Below are positions 46,130-58,594 of a DNA stretch of 64,000 nucleotides, piece by piece. Source of the stretch: Fremontodendron californicum (lineage: Eukaryota > Streptophyta > Magnoliopsida > Malvales > Malvaceae); assembly GCA_030761205.1 (NCBI GenBank), contig JAULJL010000010.1:563001-627000 (forward strand), in the 5' to 3' direction. The first letter of the stretch is position 1; the number at the start of each line of letters is the position of its first letter. The notes under the pieces were generated by a model, which saw only the letters and a program-made list of their open reading frames with translations, was not told where the DNA came from and did not search any database. The position numbers and the translations under genes are program-made.

Positions 46130-47278
46130 TTTTGGGGGTTTCTTTTGCTGGGTTTAATGAGAAGCAAGGAGATTCAAGAGCAGCAGCAGCAGCAGCAGCA
46201 AAACGATAGAGAGGGTATTGAGACTGGAATTGAAGACAAAATATTTCGCTTTCCTGAAATTTGTACAAAGTAGTGGTAGCAGTATGAGTAGTAATTACTA
46301 TATTAGATTAGATAAATAGAATAAGAGAAAATTTAACTTTGTCGTTGTTGTTAAAAAGAGAGAGTTGAATAGAACAGAATAGATTTTTGAAGAAAGAAAG
46401 AAAGAAGCTTCAGAAGATATGCAATGGCCGCCACCACCTCAAGTTGCCTTCAGCCCTCCAATTCCAATATCAAATAATAAACACGCTTAACAATTCCTTA
46501 TTTTACGATATTATAATTTGAAATAGCCAACCAGCCAGTATTAACTCCTTGCTTTTACTGCTTTTGGACAGCGGTTTTGGTTTAAAAAATAAAGTGCATG
46601 TCTTTTTCTTTTTTTCAGAAAAAGAAAGAAGAAGCGCGTTCGTATGTTTAGTTTCCATTTAAGAATACGTCCATTATGGCATTGATTGAGGCAGAAAGAA
46701 GGCATTAAAATCATATTACTATTTATATATTTATTAGACTAACTAATCATAATCACAAATTCTTAAAATCAAAACTCAAAAAGTTTGTCACAAAACTTAA
46801 ATCATAATTATATTTATATTTTTTAAAAAAATTGTTCATATTTTTAAATAAAATTATTTATTTTAGATATTATGCATAAAATTATTTATTTGATGTATTA
46901 TGTTTTTTTATACATTTTTTATGAATTGATAAAATTTATAATTTTAAATTTTTGTTAGTATATTACTTGCATATATATATATATTTATATTAATATAAAA
47001 AAATTAAAATTAATAAAGTATTAATTGACATTCTAAAATCAAATGTCAAAAAATCCGTGACGAAAACTCAAAGTTTTAAATAAGCATCTTATTGTGTTGA
47101 AGTTGCTCACTCTGAATTTAAGGTTCAGTCCCTTCCTTTCTTTTTTAGTTTTTTCTGATACTCGCGTTGCCTTTGGGTGTGGGACTGGGAGGGTATCAAA
47201 TATCAATATCATCCTTCCAAAGCCCCCACCAATTGGAACTTTGCAGCGTTCTTCTTTCTTTAATTAATTACCGTTTGA

Positions 47279-47281
<3 letters not shown>

Positions 47282-47312
<31 letters not shown>
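47282..47312. repeat. (TA)n microsatellite
   Basis: Thirty-one bases of TA repeat. Confidence 0.9.
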
Positions 47313-47314
<2 letters not shown>

Positions 47315-48120
47315 CAGTATTACAGTAGTATAGTATATCTCACAAGTCAGATTCAGATTTGTTTTTGATTTCCGAGAAGAAGCAAAGCGAGCAATAAATC
47401 AGATGTTAATTTTGGGAGTTTTGAACATTAATTTTTATTGCTCTCTTTGTTTGGAGTTTTTTGACAGCGACTAGACTTTAATGCAATGACATGGGAATAT
47501 GAATATGTGGAAATGTTGAGGTTAGGAACTTAGGATATGAATCTTATTATAATTAATTAATTAATTAATTTCCATATAATATATACACTTACATTACACC
47601 ACTGTAAAGCTTCTTCTCTGCATTATTATTGTACAGCACCAGCATGCATCTGTCTTGGCTCCAATTTCCAAATAAACTATATATATATATATATATTCCA
47701 GTACTACTGCTGCTGCCTAAAATGTACATATATGCCTAACAAATTCCAAGCTTCTGCTACTACAAATTAACTACAAAGCCTTTTAATTTGATATAACATC
47801 CATTATCCTTCAAGTCTCTTCTATGTCAGCCAGGCACGGCCACCTCTTAACATAAAAAAACAAGAAATGAAATGAAAACCATTAAAATAGAAAGTTGTTA
47901 GCCAGGCAGGCAGCCACCATCCAAATCCCAAATCCAATTTTACATATATGTTGGATTTAGTATTTCTCCATGAATCAATTGCTTATTGTTTGGAATTGAA
48001 GATTCTAAAGGGAAATTAGGGCCAAGGGATGATGCACACAAATTCATTCACCATTTGACTATGAGAATTGAGAAGAGAGAAGTGGCCTGGTCCTGTTGCT
48101 GTTGCTGGGGGATCCATATC

Positions 48121-48608
48121 TAGGGATGGCAAAACCCGATCCGACCGATGGATTTCGAACCGATCCGATCCGAATGGAGAGGTTTTTTTTTTTTGAACAA
48201 TGGAGGCGGGGCGGGGCGGTTTTTTTTGTCTGAAAGGCGGGGATGGAGCAGTTGTGGTAATTGCCTGCTCCGCACCGCCCCGCCCCGAATAGTGAAATTA
48301 CAATTTTACCCTTACATATTTAGCTTTTAAATGAATAATAAAATAATATAATTAAACTTATTATTTTTATGTTTATATTTAATTTATTTTTAAAATGCTT
48401 TATTATTTGAAAAAAATAAAAATAATTAATAAATATCAAATGGGGCGGGGCGGGGCGGTTATGGATGTAACCGACATCCATGGAGGTGGTAGTGGTATTG
48501 AAATTTCAACATCCATGACGGGGCGGGGCGGGGCGCGGAGCAGTACAATGGCGGGGCGGGGGCGGATACTGCAAAATCCGCCCCCGCCCCGCTCCATTGC
48601 CATCCCTA
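48121..48608. mobile_element. GC-rich hAT-type MITE, 488 bp, with GGGGC runs
   Basis: Ends are TAGGGATGGCAA and its exact reverse complement TTGCCATCCCTA. Inside, both arms carry repeated GGGGCGGGGCGG on one strand or the complement, around an A/T core. The flanks both contain ATATCT, but an exact 8-bp duplication could not be settled. Frames at 48148-48330 and 48395-48646 read through the arms and are not genes. Confidence 0.72.
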
Positions 48609-48949
48609 TATCTTTCCTCTACTTTTTGTTTTTTTTTGTCATGTGAAAGGAAAGAAAAAGAAAGGAAAGGGGACAATACATATATATATATATATATATC
48701 TCAATCTCACCCGACGCTGACTGAGTCGGCATTGAAGATTAATTAAACCCCCTATGTCTGCCTTAATCAATTACAAGTTGAATGAACAATACAAGACCAT
48801 TAATTAATTAGCAAATGAATTGGTGATGAACCATCAGGATCAGCCATGACCTGCTGTACTGCTCATCTCTCCACTCATTAATTAATGCTATTGAAATTTC
48901 ATCTCTTCGCCCCTGCCTGCCTTAACCCTTACTCCACTATACAAGTGTT

Positions 48950-49445
48950 CATGCTTACGAATATCAATATCATATATATTTATTTAAATTCGGTTTTAAA
49001 TATGAACATTACATTTTGTCTAAATCTGTTTATATTTGTAAATGAATAATCTAATTCTGTTTAAGATTGTTCATATATTTTTTTCTATATTATTTTTTAT
49101 TTATTTTTTAGTAATTTTAGTCTTTCTTTCTTTTATTTAGTTTGAAAATTAGATAATTTAACCTATTTTTTAATGTTTATATTATAATATTATATATTTT
49201 AATTCTTTATATGATATAAATTACAATATATAAATATATATATTCTATAAATGAAAAACAGGACGAGTTCGGACATTGAATGTTGAAGCCAAAGCTCGAC
49301 TATTTTCTAAACGGACCTCATTTTTTTACCCAATGCCATATTTCATTCTTAATATATATATTTTTTTTCAAATCCTCCTAAATATCGGGTCGACCTTCGA
49401 GCTTGAACGAATAACTCAATCCTTAAACAGGTCTACTGCACTCCA
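48950..49445. repeat. Decayed repeat with a hAT-like end
   Basis: CGGGTCGACCTTCGAGCTTG and CCTTAAACAGGTCTA resemble the ends of the TAGACCTG family found at 763 and 38073 (a similar GTGGATAGGTCTA occurs near 39020). The left part is AT-rich with GTTCATATTT words. The boundaries are guesses. Confidence 0.3.
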
Positions 49446-51390
49446 CTGCTTCTTCCTCTCATTTGCTGTATTTAATTTGCCACATTTAATATTTATAAGA
49501 GCTTTCGCTAGCTGTATACTCCTCATAGATTGCCTTGTTCATGTCATGCGAGAATTAATATCCCCATGATATGCAACCAATTGTAATTTTTGTTAACTTA
49601 TAAAAGCTCCTCCATTAAACACCAATGATTCGTGATTTAACTCTCATTTTCACTTGAGTTACTGAAGCATATAAAGTACGAAGAGAGAGGGAAGTCTCAA
49701 CATGCATAGTTAATTAGCAGCTGCATGCGGAATATTAACATATAAATCAAGCAAAGGCCGCCTCCAATCCTGCATCTGCATGCACCACCATCCACCAACA
49801 AAAATTTGTCTGTTACAGATAGGGTAGCCATTTCCATGTTAATAGTATAGCATTTGTTCACGTCTTTTTGGGTTTGTTTATGGAGAGTTTGGAGGAAGAA
49901 TAAAGGAAATATATAGCTGGTAGGATCTGTCAAGCATAGCACAGTTCAAGGAGTGTCGAAATTGAGATTTTGAGTCCATTCCGATGCTTAAATTAGAAAA
50001 AAAATCTAAGAAAGAAAAAAAAAAAAAATAGATAATAAGAGAGATTATAAAACATTAGAAAATATATGTCTTTATCTTGTATCTCTTTTTTCTGACCTGT
50101 AGACCACACGCGTTCAACGACTAAATCTATTTTTGAATCTTTGGTCAGCATTAATGAAATAAAGTTTGCTGATGATAAGTTTTTTTTTTTTTTTTGATTA
50201 GTTAAGACTATCTATCTTGGTTGTTACTTGTTTATTATTATTAGTATTAACTTCTTCTTTTTCTTAAAGAAAGTTAACAAAATCATATGTATTACTGGTT
50301 AAAAAGTAATTAAAATACTGTTAGTAGTTAAAATATATATAGTAACATCAATTGAAATGTAATTGTTTCATATAAAAAATAAATATTTTTTATAGTTCTT
50401 TAAAAGTTAACATTGTACATTGAAACATATCGAACAATCCAATTATTTGAATCGAAAATTAATAACTTGTCAGATTTGGATATGTACTTTTAAAAGCATT
50501 ATTATGTGATTAAAGTATAAAGGCACTTTTTTCCGTGCGTTTTTGCAAACAAAAGAAAAACCGATAGGAATTTGGAGGCTGCCTAGAGCTAGAGACTTTC
50601 TTTTGAAAAAAAAAAAAAAAAGAAAAAAGAGAGAAAAAGCTCATGATCATGGGAAGCAAAAAGGTAAATTAATAATGAAAATGTATTTATTATTGTAATG
50701 TAAGACAGGGCAGGCAGGAAATGAAAATGAAATGAAGAAACCCCCGTTTTCATTGTAAAAAGGGAAAGGTTGTTGTGGAAAACCCAACATCAATATTGGC
50801 CCAATTCAATTGGGTTTTATTAAAGAGAAATTATCGGCAGTACTACTAATAATTGGGTTTTTATTACGAGCAGAACAGAACAGAAGAGAAGAGAAATAAT
50901 TGGGGTTAAGTTGCGAAAATGAAGCCCAACATGATTGTTGTTCCGATCCGTGTGAACATTAGGCCTAGTCTCAGCTCAGCAGAGCTATGCGTTCATGTCA
51001 ACATCAGGTGTAGAGCCACAAGCAGCTAATATAGGCAGGCTCCTTTGATTAATGTTTGTACAGGATTCTTTTTTTATGGGATGAATGAACATCTTTTAAA
51101 AGCGAAAAGTAGCCTTTCTACTTTTTTATTTATATATAAAAAATTAAACATAGTGAAAATGTTTGAGATTATTACTTAATTATACAACTCTTCACCATTT
51201 ATCAGACAAATGATTTTTTATTTTTTTCTTAAGTGAACTTGTAAGGCGGCGGCGGCGAAGGTGGAACTCACAAGTTAATGATCTTCACACGTTAAACATT
51301 GCAAATTTAGCCATCGATTTTGAATTTTGAATATATATATATATATGCTTGGCTCCTAATTAATTAGCTTTAACTAATTATTACACACAC

Positions 51391-51441
51391 GGCATTGGCA
51401 TTGGCATTGGATTGGCATTGGCATTGGATTGGCATTGGCAA
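51391..51441. repeat. GGCATT/GGATT minisatellite
   Basis: The hexamer GGCATT is repeated with interspersed GGATT in the order three GGCATT, GGATT, two GGCATT, GGATT, two GGCATT, giving a higher-order 17-bp period. Confidence 0.8.
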
Positions 51442-52586
51442 GAAACATATAGAGAGAATAGAGAGCCTTCTTATAATATATATATATATATATATATATT
51501 GCATTTCCTAAAGGAACTATATTATTAGTATTACTAATAAGATATATATATATATATGTAATGAAATATTATTATTAATTTCTTACCTCTTGCTTTTATG
51601 CATTTCCTAAAAGACGTTGTTGAATTATTATTAATGATTATAAGGAAATAGATAGACGCCTCCTAAGAAAAAAAGGGTAGGGTGAAGGGTCAAGTCAAGC
51701 AAAAAGTGATGATATCCAGCTAGCATGCCATGCCATGCCATGCATTGCTATTTGCTCTGCTAATATTTTGATGAAAGCAGACTGCATTCAATTCTTGTGG
51801 GCTTCAAATTAAGATGGGGTGGCACTGGCATGCATAAGTAGAATGAATATATAGATCATGATAAACATGTGGTTCCTTGCAAACAATGTCCACCACATGA
51901 TACTACGTAATTAATTTAGCTGTTTCTGCCCACACCCAAAAAAGCAATTAAAGGTGCAAAATGAGAATGATTCAAAATGCCTTTCAATCATTTTACTTCA
52001 CAACTACTCACAACTAATTACAAGGAAAATGGCAAGCCCTCTTCTCATACGTATTTCTATGTTTTCAACATATATATACACTATTTCTCCATCTCTAATT
52101 TTGAAATAAATAAAGACATTTAAAAATGTTGGATATACATGTCAAATAATGTTGTTTTGAATGTAAAAATATTCAAAACTTTATTAGATGTGTTACAAAT
52201 ATAATTAAATTAAAACTTGTGATTAGATTTACCCATGAATCGAACCAGATTCAACTACTCATTTGAAATCCTTATTAAATATTCGATCCAGTGAACCTCA
52301 AAAAATAAAAATATTACAATTTTAGCAAGGCAAGGAAAGGGCTACCCGCGAGCCATGATATGATATATATGATGACCAAAAGTGTCTCACTCCCATCCCA
52401 TGCATCAACTAATTGAATAATATAAATCCTAAATAGAAATAGAAATCGAAATAGAAACCGAAAAGAGAAAGCCTGAGTGCCTGACCCACCCGCCACCCAT
52501 TCCAATAGAAAGAGAATGCATGATCAAATACATATTCAAAGTCCTCACGATTAGGGGGTAGCTACCTTCACCGATCTTTCCTCCTC

Positions 52587-52589
<3 letters not shown>

Positions 52590-52620
<31 letters not shown>
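52590..52620. repeat. (TA)n microsatellite upstream of the PILS gene
   Basis: About 31 bases of TA repeat, 420 bp upstream of the PILS start codon. Confidence 0.9.
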
Positions 52621-52624
<4 letters not shown>

Positions 52625-53038
52625 TATTCATTCACATGTCTTTTACCACTTCTCTTCCCTTCCCTTCTCGCTTTTAGCTACCCTTTTTCTACTGCAATTT
52701 CAATCTCTACGTACAATACAAGCCTTCTTTTATTTTATATGTTCCCAATTTTGAATTTGTTTTGACATACGTCTCCATTTTGTAATCTTCCTCTCCCCCC
52801 CTCCCCTCTCCTTCCAACTTCCCAGGATTTTCCTCCTCTGATCTGTTCTTTTAACCTCAGATATTTATATATAAATATTCCAGTGGCTGCTTCAAAAACA
52901 TTCTCATCAACAAAAAGGGGAATATAAAAAAAGGCTAGCAGCTGCACCACCAAATATATTTTCTTTCTCATATAAATATAAATATATAGTTCCATCAAAA
53001 AGCCAAGGTGACAGATCCATTAAGTATAGGTCTAAAAG

Positions 53039-53216
53039 ATGGGTTTCTGGGCACTGTTGGAGGTGGCATCCATGCCCATTTTGCAAGTACTTATAATAAG
53101 TTTGTTGGGCGCTTTCATGGCAACTGATTACTGCAAACTTCTCCCAGCAGACACCCGGAGATCCTTGAATAAGGTACTAATTCATTCATTCTTTTCATGC
53201 ATGAACCACCTCTTTT

Positions 53217-53248
<32 letters not shown>

Positions 53249-54660
53249 GTTGGTCAAATTATAATTAAATACATGTTTAATATTTGGAACACTCGTTGCA
53301 TTTAATTATCATGTTCTTTTTTCTTCTTTTTTTTTCACCCATAGGTAATCAGTTCTTTAATTAGTTCTTGGTTACACGTACATCTTAAATTCATATAACT
53401 CTGAAAACATATATGTTCTGTAATTAAACGCAGCTTGTGTTCGTTGTGTTTACCCCCTCGCTCATGTTTGCAAGTCTTGCCAAGACTGTCACGCTCCAAG
53501 ACATTATTTCATGGTAGGATATTTTACTTCTTCTCTCTCTCTCTCTCTCTCTCTATTTATATATATATATATATATGCGTGTGTTCTCACTTTAATCATC
53601 ATATGAAATTGAATAGAAAAAAAAAATAGGAAAGTTTGACCAGCAATATATACTAGTACTAGTTAAGTATTGATATGAGAGGGGTAAAAATAACTCTGTT
53701 TCTGCATTATAAACATCTCTTCTTCTTTTGTCTCTAAGAAAATATAGAAAGGAAGACTAAATTTTTTGTTTCGAACAAAAGTTACTATTTGAACCCAAAA
53801 GCAAAGCAAATGTGCAGATGAAGCAGAGAAAAAACATATATACATATAAACTTTCGCACGAAATTATGTGGCTTCGTTTCAACGTGTTTGATCATCAAAT
53901 TCACAGGTGGTTTATGCCTGTAAACATTGGGATTACCTTTCTAGTGGGAGGAATTGTTGGGTGGATCGTGGTTAAGATACTGAGACCAAAACCCCATCTG
54001 GAGGGTCTTATCATTGCTACATGTTCATCTGGTAAGGTTGACAGAGCTTTTTCCCTCCATGTCCTTTTTATACATTCAATTCAAGTAGTACTGGACTCTG
54101 TACTTAAAATTAATTCTTCTTGAATATTAGGGAACTTGGGAAGTCTTCTCCTTATAGTTGTCCCTGCAATCTGTAGTGAGGATGGAAGCCCATTTGGGGA
54201 TCGTAATGTTTGCAGCTCAGTTGGACTTTCATATGCATCTTTCTCCATGGCGGTAATGTGATTGTGATTATTTCAAGCTTTTTACGTACAAGCGTTTGGC
54301 TGCAGGAACTAGTAATAATTAAGCTGCATGTGTTTAATATTCTGATCAATATATGCTTTTGATGCAGCTTGGTGGTTTCTACATTTGGACTATCAGTTAC
54401 CAAATGGTAAAAGCTTCAGCAGTGAAATTCAAAGCACTTGAAGAAGCAGCTGAGGAATTCGTTTCAAAAGAAGCCAACAAGAACTTGGATGCCACAGCCG
54501 AAAGTCAGCTTCTGAAAGGAGAAAGTGAAGAGCAAGTGGCCATAATAGTGGCAACAAAGTGTGTTGAAGATCCAGAGAAGCAAACAGTGGGTAGCCTTTG
54601 GCCTAATTAATTTGCACAAATTAATTAAAGAGTTTCTGGTATAAGCTAGAGACACATAGA

Positions 54661-54695
<35 letters not shown>

Positions 54696-54928
54696 ATAAA
54701 ACACCTCTACTGACTGACCTTCTTGGCCTTTGAAATGACTGCAATTGCAGAATGTATCCCAAGAGACTAGCCCAAAGCAAGAAGGGAAGGCATCGTTGTG
54801 GGTTAAAGTGGTGGGATTTCTCCATCAGATTTTGGAAGAGCTCATGGCACCGCCAACGCTTGGAGCAGTAAGTTTTCTATATATGTTATATATGTTGTGT
54901 TCTTATTAATTATATTTAATCCCATTTT

Positions 54929-54964
<36 letters not shown>

Positions 54965-55759
54965 GACTAATTTATGAATCAGATTTTGGGTTTCATCTTT
55001 GGAGCGACGGCGTGGCTGAGAAACCTTATAATTGGTGAGGGGGCTCCACTACGGATAATCCAAGACTCGGTTAAACTGCTAGGGTACGCGCTAGCTAGAT
55101 CTTCTAGATCTCGATCTTTGCTCATAATAATATTAATAGTCATATTCATATACTTATTTGGTTTTGGTTGAATAATTAATAACAGAAAAATGTGAGGCTC
55201 CCTCCTCCTATTATTAATTTGTTTGAACAATTAATTAAGCTAATTAATTGTGTAAGTAATATTGGTGAGCACCTGCATGCAGGGATGCAACGATACCTTG
55301 TATCACCCTCATACTAGGAGCAAACTTGATTCAAGGTTTACGTTCGTCAGCAATAAAACCGATGATTATCGTGGGAGTGGTGTGTGTTCGATACATTATA
55401 CTCCCGGTTGTTGGTATTTTGGTGGTTAAAGCAGCTGGGAACCTTGGCTTCCTACCCTCCGACCCTTTGTTCCACTACGTCCTCATGCTTCAGTTTACTC
55501 TGCCACCTGCCATGAATATTGGTCAGTAATCATATTCTTCATACTTCATATGGTAAAATGAAAACCATACAGATACATATTTTCTACTTAATTAGTAACT
55601 ATTCATATTTAATAGTAATTAATAACAATTGCAGGTACCATGACCCAGCTCTTTGATGTGGGTCAAGAGGAGTGTTCGGTCCTCTTCCTCTGGACATACT
55701 TGGCTGCCGCTCTAGCACTCACGTCTTGGTCAATAGTCTTCATGTGGATCTTGACCTGA
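53039..55759 (+). CDS. PIN-LIKES (PILS) auxin transport facilitator
   Basis: Nine exons, 53039-53173, 53434-53513, 53907-54031, 54131-54252, 54368-54586, 54751-54867, 54983-55083, 55283-55521 and 55635-55759, join in phase to 420 aa. PILS proteins sit in the ER membrane and control intracellular auxin. The N-terminal helices (PILQVLIISLLGAFMATDY, LVFVVFTPSLMFASLAKTVT) and the SEDGSPFGD and CSSVGLSYASFSMALGGFY blocks are typical. A hydrophilic loop (about 182-250, Glu/Lys-rich) separates two membrane halves. The second half has MAPPTLGAILGFIFG, PLRIIQDSVKLLGDATIPCI, LGANLIQGLRSSAIKP, LMLQFTLPPAMNIGTMTQLF and QEECSVLFLWTYLAAALAL, the usual PILS C-terminus. Which PILS it is needs a tree. Intron 1 holds a (TA)n run and intron 2 a (TC)n(TA)n run. 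Confidence 0.95.
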
Positions 55760-57377
55760 TCATCAAGAGCCCCAAAAATCCATCTATTCCTATTCTTCAA
55801 CTTGAACTTGAAAATGAAAATGAAAATGAGATTCTTTTTTTCTCTTATTTTATATATATATATATATGCGCTAGTGAAGTGAGAGATGAGCGATTACCGA
55901 AGAAGAATATCTTTTGTCATTTCTTTTGTCAATTAGTTGCGTGCTCTGATCTGTTGTGTAATAGTTTGTGGTGACACTTAAATGTGAGGTCAAAGGGTTT
56001 CCATAGCGTCCCCCCCCCCCCCCCCCCCCAAAACCAAAAAAAAAAGTGTACAGATCTCCAGGACAAGAAGCCTTGTTCTGTTTCTGGGGCATGCCGCAAT
56101 TTGTATGCAAAATGCAATAGCTCCTGATATTCATTTCAATGTCATCATAGTTGGATTCTTTCCCTTTTGGTCTTTTGAAAATTCTGGATTGAAATTTTTT
56201 TATGTAGCTGAAATCAACTGAAAAGCAAACGCACCTTATGCATAGGATGAGGATAATGATTGTACCAGCCTGGCCTCATCCCATATGCATAGGATCAGGT
56301 TAATATCCAGTTCCAGTTTATGCTTCGACCTAATAACTAACATGGATAAACAAAAATGATGATACAACTTCCTTTAGTGTCCTATGAAGTGTGGCACAAG
56401 AAAACAAATTCTACTAACATATATGTAGTTAAAATTTGGAAGTCTCATGTTCAAAGGTTAACCCTCAAATTGAAAATGAATGTAATCTTCCGAGCCAACT
56501 TGAAATTTGTATGAATCAATTCAAACTAGATTCAACATTAGCACGCAAAACTTACAGGAATCAGACAATTAATACTGATATGTAAATTACTAACATATAT
56601 ATTTCTAAGCCAATGATGGGTCTAGATAGTAGTTCCATCTTCTCTAAGAAAATGCCATGCATGAACTTCTAGAGAAGGGTAAGCTGGAGTTTTAACCACT
56701 TAGGTTGGGGTTCCACAACCTCCAAATGGATCCTCACTGTTAGCACAACAATATATATATATATATATATTGTCCATCTTTACAATCTTATCTTCCACAG
56801 CTGCTCATCCACAAAACATTCCTGCCTAGCTCCCTTCTCTCCTCTTGTTTTTAAGTACACGGCTCTTTCTATACCATCTCACTAAGTAGACTATATAAGT
56901 CAATTGTATGCATGAACAACTTCCACAGTTCAAATGGAAGTGGAGAACATAGAACTAAACTAAACAAGTTGACCATTCAACACTAAGCTTCATGCATGAA
57001 TAATAATAATCCAGCAATATGCATATGAAAATAACAAGAAGTAGGCAGTAACTCAATGTTAGAATATCAAGTTGATTGAGGTGCAGCAAGTGAGTGCAAA
57101 TAATTGTCTCAACAGAAATGCCCTGTTTAGTAGCCTTCCTCTCATTTTCTGTCATTGGTTCTAAGGTCAAGATGAGTATGATATCATCAACTAGCCCACC
57201 CAAATGAAGTTAATAGTTGGCAGCCAAGGTGGAGATATCCTAAAAACAAACAGCACCGAAAATGAAACTATGAGAAGAAGATTAAAGAGCAAGCCTCTGT
57301 CACTGAAATTGTTTGACTTTCACCGTCCGTGTGCTTTACAATGTGTCTATGTTAATGAAACAACATTGGAACATCCC

Positions 57378-57444
<67 letters not shown>

Positions 57445-57639
57445 GTATAAGCCAAACACTCAAACTTAGTATAGTTAGCGACAAGATAGCTCACTTATGG
57501 AACTAATTGCCAGAAACATGGAATTTGTAGAGACGAGTGAAACTGCAGTATAGAGCTCTAATTTTTTGCAAATGGTCATGTTTGTTCTCAACCTTATCTA
57601 TGATGGCATCTTCGTGAAGGAGAACCAACCTCATTGACA
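55760..57639. other. 3' flank of the PILS gene and gene-free DNA
   Basis: Likely 3' UTR to about 56150, containing a run of 20 C at 56010-56029. Beyond lie AT-rich DNA and a long (TA)n tract. No coding gene is seen. Confidence 0.5.
57382..57441. repeat. (TA)30 microsatellite
   Basis: Sixty bases of uninterrupted TA repeat, the longest in the window. Confidence 0.95.
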
Positions 57640-58390
57640 AGCTCACCGTAGAAGAGAAAACAGTAGATAATGAAGATGGACTTAAAGAAAGGATATGGCT
57701 GTTTAGAAATGATATAAACTTTGACCCCTTACAATTGGTTGATATTATCAAAACGAGATTTGCATGGTGGTATAAGGCCAAATGGCGAAGTTAGTGTTAC
57801 AGCCCCAATGAATCCTAAGCAGAAGCGTAAGGGTTTAAAATATGTGGCTAAATTCAAATCCTGGTGCTCTCAAAATCAATATTGATGGTTCAGCCATTGG
57901 TAAACCAGGCCTGCAGGAAATGGTGGAATTTTAAGAAATGGTGACTTTCTCTCAAGTCAATAGGGATTGCAAACTCTAACTTGGCTGAACTTCTCGCCAT
58001 TAGAGAGGCTTTTATTATCTTTGCAGCTTCTACATGGGCAAAAACTCATTCCTTAATTGCTTATTAAAAATGACTCTTTAAATGCAGTGAAAAAGTTTAC
58101 ACGGCACATGGAAGTCTTGCAAATCACTTTTGAGAGTTAGCAAATCTCACATATACCTTGAGAGATCAATGAAGTTGCAGATGGTCCGGTCAAGGCTGGA
58201 GTTAACAGAACAGAAGTCAATAATATTTATTGTGGAGGAACAGCTAGTCTGGAGTTTAGACGAACAGCAGGTTGTTCTAAGTGCTGTAGTGCTTTCAGGT
58301 GTTTTGTTTTTATCTCTTGCTTATTGTCCCTTTCTGTAATATCTTTCTCAATCAATAAAGTGGTCCTACCTTTTCCAGATGAAAAATATT
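57640..58390 (+). pseudogene. Remnant of a LINE (non-LTR retrotransposon) 3' end: RT tail and RNase H-like domain
   Basis: Broken frames give pieces typical of plant LINE C-termini: RIWLFRNDINFD and VDIIKTRFAWWYKAKW at about 57686-57780, GALKINIDGSAIGKPG at about 57870-57918, GNGGILRNGD shortly after in another frame, then SNLAELLAIREAFIIFAAST at about 57979-58038, and EINEVADG...KAGVNRTE near 58160-58210. The first RNase H Asp (in NIDGS) and the Glu (in AELLAIREA) are visible. Several frameshifts and stops separate the pieces, so it cannot be active. It lies just beyond the 3' end of the kinase gene, on the opposite strand. Confidence 0.8.
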
Positions 58391-58594
58391 GATCTGAAAT
58401 GGTGAAAGAAAGAAGATATACTTTGGTTGGCAAAAGAGAAAAGATTTAGTTATATCTTCTTTTCAGCTGTAGGAATTTCCTAATCTACATTCACTGCATG
58501 TAAGCAAGACATCATAAGAAGCCTTTCATAGAACAGACTTTCATGCATAAATTATTTTGGAGTATATTTTACCTATAACTACTGTTTGCTATTG

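Larger units (their letters stand above)
46200..53038. other. 7-kb gene-free divergent interval between the MLO and PILS genes
   Basis: The two ends are the promoters and leaders of MLO (-) and PILS (+). Between them are microsatellites, a GC-rich MITE and decayed repeats, with (TA)n tracts near 47665, 48680, 51330, 51480 and 51543. I looked for known miRNA sequences and tRNA-like folds by eye and found none. Confidence 0.5.

Noticed and set aside
46200..53038. Possible microRNA precursor or tRNA in the long MLO-PILS interval
   Set aside because: By eye I found no match to well-known plant miRNA sequences and no tRNA-like arms. The hairpins present belong to MITEs and (TA)n runs.
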